36,685 nucleotides of DNA from positions 1 to 36,685 of the forward strand of contig CAIWRU010000083.1 in assembly GCA_903915155.1 (NCBI GenBank), in the 5' to 3' direction. Made by a program: the position numbers and the translations under genes. The stretch is from an uncultured Mucilaginibacter sp. (GTDB taxonomy: Bacteria > Bacteroidota > Bacteroidia > Sphingobacteriales > Sphingobacteriaceae). Below, one piece after another: positions 1 to 8,083 of the stretch (within the stretch, counting starts at the first letter, position 1; every line of letters starts with the position of its first letter). The notes beneath the pieces are model-generated. The model ran no database searches. It was given only the letters and a program-made list of their open reading frames with translations, and was not told where the DNA came from.

Positions 1-207
1 TCTATTAAAATATTGATTATCAAATATTTAATGAATAAAAGAGTTAAATTGTGTAAACCATGTAATACGGCCCTTGTCCCGTCCTGAAATAGCTATACAG
101 ATTTGTGAGTAAATCCTTTAAAAGCTATACAGGGTCCTTTGGAGGGTAATAAAAAGCGAACTATCCAACCTGCGAATAATTAAATTTTATTCGCCTAACT
201 TTACCAT

Positions 208-738
208 GTGAGTATTGCAAAAGAATATAAGCTGCTGAACCAGGTACTGGATAACTACCGGGCGCAGCTGGATACTATTCCTGATGATGAGTTTGATGTT
301 ACGCCATCCAAAGGCGGCTGGTCGTACGCTGAAGTTTACTCGCATATTATGCAGGCTACGCTTTTGTCGTTTATAGCGATAGACAGATGCGTAATGGGCA
401 ACAAACCCACAAAAGATGGCCTTAATTTTTGGGGCCGCTATGTAATGCTTCTTCACCGTTTTCCGCCGGGAAAAATTAAGGTGCCCGAAAAGGCGTTATC
501 AAAAATGCCGGTGACCAAAATAAGCAAGGAAGAGGCCAAAAACCTGATCATCAAATGCCGCAAACGTGTTGAAGAAGCTTTCCCGTCTATCCATAACGTT
601 CCGCTGAAAAACCGCTCCAAACACCCCCGTTTGGGTATGCTGAATGCCGCGCAATGGCTAAAGTTTATCCGCATACATTTGCAGCATCACCTGAAGCAAT
701 TGCAAAGGATAGATAGAAACTTTTCCACAAACGGTTGA
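208..738 (+). CDS. DinB-like / DUF1569-type putative metal-dependent hydrolase
   Basis: 176 aa ORF; N-terminal helix with 'GGWSYAEVYSHIMQA', typical of DinB-like four-helix proteins. GTG start; the ATG at 206 is immediately followed by TGA. Confidence 0.7.
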   Translation: MSIAKEYKLLNQVLDNYRAQLDTIPDDEFDVTPSKGGWSYAEVYSHIMQATLLSFIAIDRCVMGNKPTKDGLNFWGRYVMLLHRFPPGKIKVPEKALSKMPVTKISKEEAKNLIIKCRKRVEEAFPSIHNVPLKNRSKHPRLGMLNAAQWLKFIRIHLQHHLKQLQRIDRNFSTNG

Positions 739-935
739 TTTCACTTTAATTTCATAAGCTAAGACTATTTTCATAACATAATTTTAAGCTGGAGGCCGAC
801 ACTTCTCCGGGCTTGTTGATAACTGTGCTGTGGTTTTGCTATCTGTTAATAATTATAACGGTTAAACCATTGATAATTAATGCAGTCTTAATATTAAAAT
901 AATGTTTGGCTTGTAATTTTGTAAAAAGGTTAAAA

Positions 936-1046
936 ATGGACTTTCAATATTCATACCTGGTTGTAATTGGCATATTGTGTTTGTTGGCGATATTCTATTT
1001 TAGCCCTTACGAACTAAAAGTTAATGAAGAAGACGACAACGAATAG
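936..1046 (+). CDS. small single-TM membrane protein (36 aa), absent from the supplied ORF track
   Basis: Translation MDFQYSYLVVIGILCLLAIFYFSPYELKVNEEDDNE*; one hydrophobic helix with an acidic tail. Preceded by TAATTTTG (914-921), which matches TAnnTTTG, and a purine-rich stretch (AAAAAGG). Confidence 0.55.
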   Translation: MDFQYSYLVVIGILCLLAIFYFSPYELKVNEEDDNE

Positions 1047-1114
1047 TCGCCAAGTACAATCCCACACATATTACCGGTTTACATTGCCGGAAGGAACATT
1101 ATCCCCCAAATTTT

Positions 1115-1969
1115 ATGGCAAAGCGCGAAGTTGATATAGTAGTTATATCGGATGTGCATTTAGGTACTTACGGGTGCCATGCAAAGGAATTGCTTAAGTA
1201 TTTAAAAAGCGTAAAGCCTAAAATGCTGATACTGAACGGCGATATTATTGATATATGGCAGTTCAGCAAATCATACTGGCCCGAGGCGCACATGAAAGTG
1301 GTGCGCCGCATATTGAAATTTGTTACCGAGGGTATCCCGGTGTATTATTTAACCGGCAACCATGATGAAATGCTACGCAAATTCGCCGATTTTAACATGG
1401 GCAGTTTCCAGTTAATGAATAAACTGGTGCTGAATGTGGACGGTAAAAAAGCCTGGATATTTCATGGGGATGTGTTTGATGTTACCATGCAGCACTCCAA
1501 ATGGCTGGCAAAACTGGGCGCGGTAGGTTATGATACGCTGATCATGCTGAACAGCTTTACCAATTGGTTTTTAACAGCTATAGGTCGCGAGAAAATGAGT
1601 TTTAGCAAAAGAGTGAAGGCGAAATTTAAAGATGCGGTGAAATTCATCAACCAGTTTGAGCAAACCGCCGCCGACCTGGCGGTTGATAAAAATTACAGCT
1701 ATGTAATTTGCGGTCATATTCACCATGCGGAGATAAGAAAAATAGAATCGACCGAGAAGAGCGGCAGTGTTATTTACCTGAACTCAGGCGATTGGGTGGA
1801 AAATTTAACCGCGCTGGAATACAACGATAAAAAATGGACGATTTTCCAATATCGCCCAGAGGACTTTATAAAGGATACTGATGAAGAGGATAAGACTGAT
1901 GCTGAAGATTTGGAAGCTAAGTTGGATGTGAGGAGTTTATTGGAGAGGTTTAGGCAGGAGCCGGCGTGA
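1115..1969 (+). CDS. UDP-2,3-diacylglucosamine diphosphatase-like metallophosphoesterase (LpxH family)
   Basis: Calcineurin-like motifs SDVHLG, NGDIID, GNHDE, HGD, GHIHHAE. Confidence 0.85.
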   Translation: MAKREVDIVVISDVHLGTYGCHAKELLKYLKSVKPKMLILNGDIIDIWQFSKSYWPEAHMKVVRRILKFVTEGIPVYYLTGNHDEMLRKFADFNMGSFQLMNKLVLNVDGKKAWIFHGDVFDVTMQHSKWLAKLGAVGYDTLIMLNSFTNWFLTAIGREKMSFSKRVKAKFKDAVKFINQFEQTAADLAVDKNYSYVICGHIHHAEIRKIESTEKSGSVIYLNSGDWVENLTALEYNDKKWTIFQYRPEDFIKDTDEEDKTDAEDLEAKLDVRSLLERFRQEPA

Positions 1970-1979
1970 GGAATAATTT

Positions 1980-2363
1980 CTAATTTGCTTGTTCTCCAAA
2001 AGTGGCGATTTTGGAAATTGTATCTACTTGTATCGAATATTCAGTAAATTCTCGATTACCTACCTTTTTATTAAAAAAATAACCTCGTAATGATTTATAC
2101 CAATATTTGTTGTAGTAATCAGAATGTATTACACTATTGGTCAAATCTTTTGAACTATTCGGTGTGAGTTTTAGGACATAAAATATGGAGTAATCTGAAC
2201 CACTTCCTCTATAATCATCTTCAATAACGGTAACCTCATTTGGAATAGTTATGTGACAATTCTTTTCAAACCGCTCTTTGCTTGGTGTTCTTCCCCAATC
2301 ACATGCAGATAGTATTAGTGCAAACAATAGAAAAAAAGGATACAGTTTATTTATTTTAGACAT
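1980..2363 (-). CDS. small putative lipoprotein (127 aa), unknown function
   Basis: Start reassigned to M at 2363: MSKINKLYPFFLLFALILSACDWG... gives a lipobox. The longer 217 aa ORF overlaps the next gene and its extra N-terminus is non-signal-like. Confidence 0.65.
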   Translation of the reverse strand: MSKINKLYPFFLLFALILSACDWGRTPSKERFEKNCHITIPNEVTVIEDDYRGSGSDYSIFYVLKLTPNSSKDLTNSVIHSDYYNKYWYKSLRGYFFNKKVGNREFTEYSIQVDTISKIATFGEQAN

Positions 2364-2382
2364 TTGTGATGGTATTGTGACA

Positions 2383-2415
2383 CAAGGTACAAAATTTCCT
2401 AATCCTTTATCCAAA
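2383..2415 (-). promoter_or_regulatory. putative Bacteroidetes-type promoter for the lipoprotein gene
   Basis: Minus strand reads TTTGG, ~22 nt, TACCTTG, resembling the -33 TTTG / -7 TAnnTTTG pattern. Confidence 0.35.
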
Positions 2416-2474
2416 TTATAAACCTTTGCCACAACACCACTTTTCTTTACTAACTTTCCGCCGCATTCATCAAC

Positions 2475-3464
2475 ATGAAGATACTTTACGCCATACAGGG
2501 TACAGGGAACGGGCATATCAGTCGCGCACGTGAAATTGTGCCGCTGCTGCAGCAATATGGCGAGCTTGACCTGCTGGTGAGCGGTACGCAGGCCGAGGTG
2601 AGTTTGGTGCAGCCGCTTAAATACCAATATCATGGCTTTAGCTTTGTATTCGGTACCCAGGGCGGGGTTGATAAATGGGCCACCTTTAAATTAATGAACC
2701 TGCCGCAGCTGTGGAGAGACATGCACCACCTGCCGCTAAAACAATACGACCTTATTATCAATGATTTTGAGCCTGTTAGCGCCTGGGCGTGCAGGTTGCA
2801 GAAGATACCAAGCGTGTCGCTAAGTCACCAGTGTTCATTTGTGTCGCCAAATACACCGAGGCCTGAGAAGTGGAACTATGCCGAATGGCTGTTCAAATAT
2901 TATTCGCCCACCACTTACCATATCGGTTTCCATTTTGAGCGTTATGCCGATTTTATCCACACACCGGTTATCCGCAGCGAGATACGAAATTTAGAAACAT
3001 CAAACTTAGGCCACTATACGGTTTACCTGCCTGCTTATGACGATAAAATCTTGTTGAAGCATTTGGGTAAAGCCAAAGATGTGGAATGGCATATTTTCTC
3101 CAAACGGCAAAAAACGCCATACCGCGAAGGCAACGTGCAGATATGCCCGGTAGACAATGCAGAATTTAACAAAAGCCTGTCCAGCAGCGCGGGACTGCTT
3201 ACCGGCGGTGGCTTTGAGGGCCCTGCCGAGGCGCTGTTCCTGCAAAAAAAGGTGATGATGATACCTATGACGGGCCAGTATGAACAACGTTGCAATGCGC
3301 TGTCGGCCTCACGACTGGGGGTGCCGGTAGTAAACGAGATAGATGAACATTTTGACGCGCGTTTGAGCGGCTGGCTGAACGACGATACCCGCATACAGGT
3401 GGATTTCCCTGATGAGACGGCCAAGATAGTTGATGATATGATAAATAAATACGCAAAATCGTAG
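2475..3464 (+). CDS. glycosyltransferase family protein (MurG/GT28-like fold)
   Basis: 329 aa; 'MKILYAIQGTGNGHISRAREIVPLL' N-terminus and 'GLLTGGGFEGPAEALFLQKKVMMIPMTGQYEQRCNA' C-terminal nucleotide-sugar site. Confidence 0.8.
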   Translation: MKILYAIQGTGNGHISRAREIVPLLQQYGELDLLVSGTQAEVSLVQPLKYQYHGFSFVFGTQGGVDKWATFKLMNLPQLWRDMHHLPLKQYDLIINDFEPVSAWACRLQKIPSVSLSHQCSFVSPNTPRPEKWNYAEWLFKYYSPTTYHIGFHFERYADFIHTPVIRSEIRNLETSNLGHYTVYLPAYDDKILLKHLGKAKDVEWHIFSKRQKTPYREGNVQICPVDNAEFNKSLSSSAGLLTGGGFEGPAEALFLQKKVMMIPMTGQYEQRCNALSASRLGVPVVNEIDEHFDARLSGWLNDDTRIQVDFPDETAKIVDDMINKYAKS

Positions 3465-3519
3465 CTGTATTTCAGCCTTCGCGGTTTTTCTGCTAATATT
3501 GCCGACGCAATAATTTATA

Positions 3520-4506
3520 ATGATAGGTATATTCAGGAGTTTTAACCCGCTTAACGCTTTATGGCTGGCAATTATATTGTTTGCGCTGCGCGTTGGGTAT
3601 ATGTTGCACGCCCCTGCAAATATTGAATTTACGTTTGTCGAACCCTTTGCGCGTACGCTTGTGCCGTTGGATTACGAGCATTTTTTTTCGCCGGGAGCTA
3701 ACGTTTTTTTGGCGGCTGTATTGGTTTATATACAGGCACTGCTGCTCAATTACCTGGTTAACCGCGATAATTTACTAAGCAAGCCATCATTTTTACCTGC
3801 GCTGATGTATGTAACTGTGTCGGGTTTGTTTCCGCCCTTTTTAATGCTTAGTTCGCCGCTGATATGTAACTTTTTGGTAATATGGATGCTGTTTAAACTT
3901 CTTGATTTCTACAAAGGCGACAATGCCATGTCGAACGCTTATGATGTGGGCATGATCGTGGCGCTGGGTACGCTTATTTACCTGCCATTTATTTATATGT
4001 TTTTACTGATATGGATAGGGCTGGTAATATTCAGGCCGTTTAACTGGCGCGAGTGGGTAGCGGGTATCATTGGCTATGCCACTATATTTTTCTTCCTGGC
4101 GGTTATTTATTACATGAAGGATGAGATGGGCCAGTTTTACACCATATGGCTGCCGTTGGGTACAAAGTTCCCGAACAGTATTCATATCGATTATTATAAC
4201 TACTTAATACTCATTCCGGTAATAGCGATACTGGGGCTTTGCTTTATCACATTACGGCAAAACTTTTTTAAAAGCTATGTTCAGGTGCGCAAATCATTCC
4301 AGCTTTTATTCTGGTTCTTTATTATCGGCGGCTTGTCGTTTTATGTGAAGGAGCAGTTCAATTTGAACCATTTTTTGCTTTGCGCCGTGCCCTCTGCGGT
4401 GTTTTTTGCCTATTATTTTTTATATGCCGGTAAAAAGTGGTTTTATGAAACTTTGTTTCTTTTGTTATTGGCAGGTATAATTTACTTCCAGTTTAACACT
4501 TTTTAA
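3520..4506 (+). CDS. polytopic membrane protein, DUF6427-like
   Basis: 328 aa, many hydrophobic helices; 'MIGIFRSFNPLNALWLAIILFALR' typical of a Bacteroidetes-specific family. Confidence 0.7.
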   Translation: MIGIFRSFNPLNALWLAIILFALRVGYMLHAPANIEFTFVEPFARTLVPLDYEHFFSPGANVFLAAVLVYIQALLLNYLVNRDNLLSKPSFLPALMYVTVSGLFPPFLMLSSPLICNFLVIWMLFKLLDFYKGDNAMSNAYDVGMIVALGTLIYLPFIYMFLLIWIGLVIFRPFNWREWVAGIIGYATIFFFLAVIYYMKDEMGQFYTIWLPLGTKFPNSIHIDYYNYLILIPVIAILGLCFITLRQNFFKSYVQVRKSFQLLFWFFIIGGLSFYVKEQFNLNHFLLCAVPSAVFFAYYFLYAGKKWFYETLFLLLLAGIIYFQFNTF

Positions 4507-4539
4507 CTATTAAATTCGTCCTAATTTCAGCCGTTATGT

Positions 4540-4547
4540 TAGTTTTG
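4540..4547 (+). promoter_or_regulatory. putative -7 box upstream of purQ
   Basis: TAGTTTTG matches TAnnTTTG exactly; 71 nt before the purQ ATG. Confidence 0.4.
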
Positions 4548-4551
4548 TAGC

Positions 4552-4602
4552 ATGAATGGTTACGTGCTGCATTATAAGCACATAATTGCTCATCAACATT
4601 AA
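4552..4602 (+). other. candidate 16-aa upstream ORF / leader peptide, His-rich
   Basis: ATG...TAA gives MNGYVLHYKHIIAHQH*; begins just after the putative -7 box and ends 15 nt before the purQ start. Confidence 0.25.
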
Positions 4603-4617
4603 AAAACAAATAGCTCG

Positions 4618-5310
4618 ATGAAATTAGGAGTAGTGATATTTCCCGGTTCCAATTGCGATGAAGACACCATCTGCACACTGGAACGTTTGACCGGCGAACC
4701 GGTTGTAAAACTGTGGCATAAAGACCATGACCTGCAGGGTGTGGACTTTATAGTATTACCCGGCGGTTTCTCATTTGGCGATTATTTGCGCTCAGGTGCC
4801 ATAGCACGTTTTTCGCCTATTATGACCGAGGTGATAAAATTTGCCAACGATGGCGGCTACGTAATGGGAATTTGCAATGGTTTCCAGGTGTTGACAGAGG
4901 CGGGGCTTTTACCCGGCGCGCTGCTGCATAATGAGAACCGCAAGTTTATTTGCCGCAACATTTATTTAAAGGCCGAAACATCAAACTCGTTGTTAACATC
5001 GCTTATCGATCCGCAAAGGGCGTTGAAAATACCTATTGCGCATGGCGAGGGTAATTATTTTGCCGAACCCGATGTTTTGCAAAAACTAAAAGATAACGAC
5101 CAGATATTGTTTAGGTATTGCGATGAATTTGGTTTGGTTACAGCCGATGCCAACCCTAACGGTTCGCTTGAAAATATAGCAGGTGTATGTAATGAAAAGC
5201 GCAATGTGTTTGGCTTAATGCCTCACCCTGAACGCGCTGCCGACAGCTTATTGGCTAACGAAGACGGGCTGGCGATATTTGAATCGATATTATCATTGGT
5301 TAAAGCCTGA
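4618..5310 (+). CDS. purQ: phosphoribosylformylglycinamidine synthase subunit PurQ
   Basis: 'KLGVVIFPGSNCDEDT', 'PGGFSFGDYLRSGAIARFSP', 'GICNGFQVLTEAGLLPGALLHNENRKFICR' class-I glutamine amidotransferase. Confidence 0.97.
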   Translation: MKLGVVIFPGSNCDEDTICTLERLTGEPVVKLWHKDHDLQGVDFIVLPGGFSFGDYLRSGAIARFSPIMTEVIKFANDGGYVMGICNGFQVLTEAGLLPGALLHNENRKFICRNIYLKAETSNSLLTSLIDPQRALKIPIAHGEGNYFAEPDVLQKLKDNDQILFRYCDEFGLVTADANPNGSLENIAGVCNEKRNVFGLMPHPERAADSLLANEDGLAIFESILSLVKA

Positions 5311-6053
5311 TGGCCAACCTGGTTATTGATATTGGTAACACCTACGCAAAAATTGCTGTTTTTAAACAGAATGAGGTGGTTTTTACCAACCGGTACCAGG
5401 AGCCTGATATAAAAACAATAAGTGATTTACTGCAAAAGTATAGTGTTAACCGCACCATTATATCAACAGTAAAAAAGGAAAAAGGTGAATGGGAAACAGT
5501 ATTAAAAGACAAGACACGCTTAATTTATTTTAATGCTGATATGACCACGGGCATCAATAACCATTACCTTACCCCAAAAACTTTAGGCCTTGACCGGCTT
5601 GCAGGGGTTGTGGGCGCCAATTATCTGTATCCCCAAAAAAATAACCTGGTAATTGATGGCGGAACCTGCATTACCTATGATTATGTTGATGCCGGTGCAA
5701 ATTATTTGGGCGGCAGCATATCGCCGGGTTTAAAAATGCGTTATAAGGCATTAAATTATTATACCGGTGCTTTGCCTTTGCTAAATGAAGATGCCGGATT
5801 TAACAATACAACCGGGAACGACACCCAAAGCGCCATAACATCGGGCGTGCAAAACGGCATAAAATATGAATTGGAAGGCTTTATTGAAAGCTACCAACAC
5901 GATAAAAATGAACTGAATATTATACTAACCGGGGGCGATAGTATTTTTTTTGATACGCTGCTAAAAAATAGCATCTTTGCCCCCTATATAAAAATTGAGC
6001 CCCAACTGGTTCTAAAAGGATTAAACGCAGCTATACAAAAGCATAATGATTAA
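5310..6053 (+). CDS. coaX: type III pantothenate kinase
   Basis: 'MANLVIDIGNTYAKIAVF', 'LGLDRLAGVVGA', 'NLVIDGGTCITYDYVD', 'GGSISPGLKMRYKAL'; 1-nt overlap with purQ (TGATG). Confidence 0.95.
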   Translation: MANLVIDIGNTYAKIAVFKQNEVVFTNRYQEPDIKTISDLLQKYSVNRTIISTVKKEKGEWETVLKDKTRLIYFNADMTTGINNHYLTPKTLGLDRLAGVVGANYLYPQKNNLVIDGGTCITYDYVDAGANYLGGSISPGLKMRYKALNYYTGALPLLNEDAGFNNTTGNDTQSAITSGVQNGIKYELEGFIESYQHDKNELNIILTGGDSIFFDTLLKNSIFAPYIKIEPQLVLKGLNAAIQKHND

Positions 6054-7395
6054 ATTTACCAGATTTTTTATAACATTTTTACTTGCAATTATTGTTATCC
6101 AGGCCAGGGCACAATCAACTGCCACCACAAGCTCACCTTATTCGCGTTATGGTTTAGGCGACCAATACTCGCTGGCATTGCCGCAAACTATTGGTATGGG
6201 TGGCTTAGGGGCCGCTATAAACAGTTCAAACGGATACTGGTATTATAATATAAACCCGGTTAACCCTGCATCATACTCAACCTTGCACTTAACGGTAGTT
6301 GATATTGGTTTATATGGCAGCGCACTTACCTTAAACCAAACAGGGCAGGTAAAACAATCAAACGGTAATTTCAGGATCAACCACGTGGCGTTTGCTTTTC
6401 CGGTTACCAAGCGGTCGGCACTAAGCTTTGGTGTGCAGCCTTATACCCAGTTGGGCTATAATTACAAAACAACGCAAAAGAATTTTGGTACAGGTTCATC
6501 TGCCGATACAAACACGGTTAATTATATATATAGTGGCAATGGCGGCTTAACAAAAGCCTATATAGGTTATGGCTTTGGCATAGGCCACTTGTCGTTGGGT
6601 GGCAATGTTTCGTACATATTTGGTAAAACACAGCAATTCAGCTCAACCGAGGTGCCCGCCCTTTTCGGTACTTTAAATTCAACAGTTGAGAATACGTATT
6701 CAACAGGTGGCATTAATTATGATTACGGTGCGCAATATACTATCGACCTTAGTACTTCAAAACACATTGTTTTAGGGTATTCAGCATCGGCTAATACAAA
6801 ACTAACCAGCCAGTATTCATATGTAGTAAGCCAATATACTTATGATAACAGCGGGAACCAAAAACCGGCTTTAGATACGCTTATATATACAAAAAATCCA
6901 AAAACAAAAATTCAGCTTCCGCAAATAAACCACTTCGGTTTAACTTTTGTAAACGATGCCAAGTACATGGTAGGCGCTGAGTATACCATGTCGAACTGGT
7001 CGACCTTTTCAATAGGTGGTGTTAACCAGGGCTTACAGGATAGCAAAACCTATAATATAGGTGCCCAGATAACACCCAATATCAACGCCTTAAACAATTA
7101 CTGGGCTACCATTGATTATCGTATAGGCTTTATATATGATCAAAGCTATATCATAGTAAACGACCCTGCAACCAATACCAACACCAATATTAAAAGTTAC
7201 GCAGTTACTTTTGGTTTAGGCTTGCCTTTAAGGCCAAGCAACGACCATAACGGTTTTTATAAAATTAACTTTGCAGCAGAAGTTGGCAGGCGAGGCACAC
7301 TTGATAACGGCCTTGTGAAAGAAAACTATGTTAACCTGCACCTGGGATTTACCCTTAATGATGCCGGATGGTTTAGAAAATATAAACTTCAATAA
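6046..7395 (+). CDS. outer-membrane beta-barrel protein, putative
   Basis: Signal peptide then 'TSSPYSRYGLGD' and alternating beta-strand pattern; overlaps coaX by 8 nt. Confidence 0.75.
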   Translation: MIKFTRFFITFLLAIIVIQARAQSTATTSSPYSRYGLGDQYSLALPQTIGMGGLGAAINSSNGYWYYNINPVNPASYSTLHLTVVDIGLYGSALTLNQTGQVKQSNGNFRINHVAFAFPVTKRSALSFGVQPYTQLGYNYKTTQKNFGTGSSADTNTVNYIYSGNGGLTKAYIGYGFGIGHLSLGGNVSYIFGKTQQFSSTEVPALFGTLNSTVENTYSTGGINYDYGAQYTIDLSTSKHIVLGYSASANTKLTSQYSYVVSQYTYDNSGNQKPALDTLIYTKNPKTKIQLPQINHFGLTFVNDAKYMVGAEYTMSNWSTFSIGGVNQGLQDSKTYNIGAQITPNINALNNYWATIDYRIGFIYDQSYIIVNDPATNTNTNIKSYAVTFGLGLPLRPSNDHNGFYKINFAAEVGRRGTLDNGLVKENYVNLHLGFTLNDAGWFRKYKLQ

Positions 7396-7404
7396 TACTC
7401 GTGT

Positions 7405-7977
7405 ATGCTAAGTGTGGCAAAACATTGGTTAAAAATATGTTGGCCTGCACTCCTTACAGGCATGCTGTTATCAGCCTGCGAAAATGATTTGAATAAGGTG
7501 CGCGAGCTATCGGCCAACCAGGTGAACATGAATGTTGACACCATACATGGCGTTGATATGATCTTCAGCGATTCGGCCAAGGTGAAATTCAGGATACTGG
7601 CACCTTTATTATTGCAGTACGAAGGTAAAAAGCCATATAACCTGATGCCCAAAACGGTCAACGCAATTATTTTTGAAAACAACAGCCAGGAAGGTACCAT
7701 AACAGCAGATACCGGCATACAAAATGATCTTGAAAAAAACATTCAATTCCGCAAGAATGTGGTAGCTAAGAACGTTAAGGGCGAAACCTTTAAATCAGAT
7801 GAGCTGATATGGAACCAAACCACAAAAACTGTGTACTCAAATAAGCTGGTACAAATTACTATGGCCAACGGCGATATAATGAACGGAACCGGCTTTGTGA
7901 GCGATGCAAACATGAAGCATTGGACCATTAAACAATCAACCGGTATCTTCAATGTAACCGACGCGCCAACTCAATAA
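7405..7977 (+). CDS. lptC: LPS export ABC transporter periplasmic protein LptC-like
   Basis: Lipobox 'LLSACEN', 'GVDMIFSDSAKVKFRILAPLLLQY' and repeated OstA/LptC-like strands. Confidence 0.8.
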   Translation: MLSVAKHWLKICWPALLTGMLLSACENDLNKVRELSANQVNMNVDTIHGVDMIFSDSAKVKFRILAPLLLQYEGKKPYNLMPKTVNAIIFENNSQEGTITADTGIQNDLEKNIQFRKNVVAKNVKGETFKSDELIWNQTTKTVYSNKLVQITMANGDIMNGTGFVSDANMKHWTIKQSTGIFNVTDAPTQ

Positions 7978-8083
7978 TAATGACATTTTTAAGTAATTTT
8001 TTTTGTATGAAAAAATTTTGCTAAAAGTTGTATCTTGCGCCTCTTTTTTGAGTACTATTAATATTATATAAGATAAGTTTTTT

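Noticed and set aside
2364-2633. N-terminal extension of the minus-strand lipoprotein ORF
   Set aside because: Overlaps the glycosyltransferase start and hides the signal peptide; M at 2363 gives a proper lipoprotein signal.
3497-3512. TATTGC-CGAC-GCAATA hairpin 8 nt before the DUF6427 gene
   Set aside because: Only 6 bp; could affect ribosome access but not distinguishable from chance here.
4540-4617. Purine riboswitch upstream of purQ
   Set aside because: Leader is only ~70 nt and shows no three-way junction with the purine-aptamer core.
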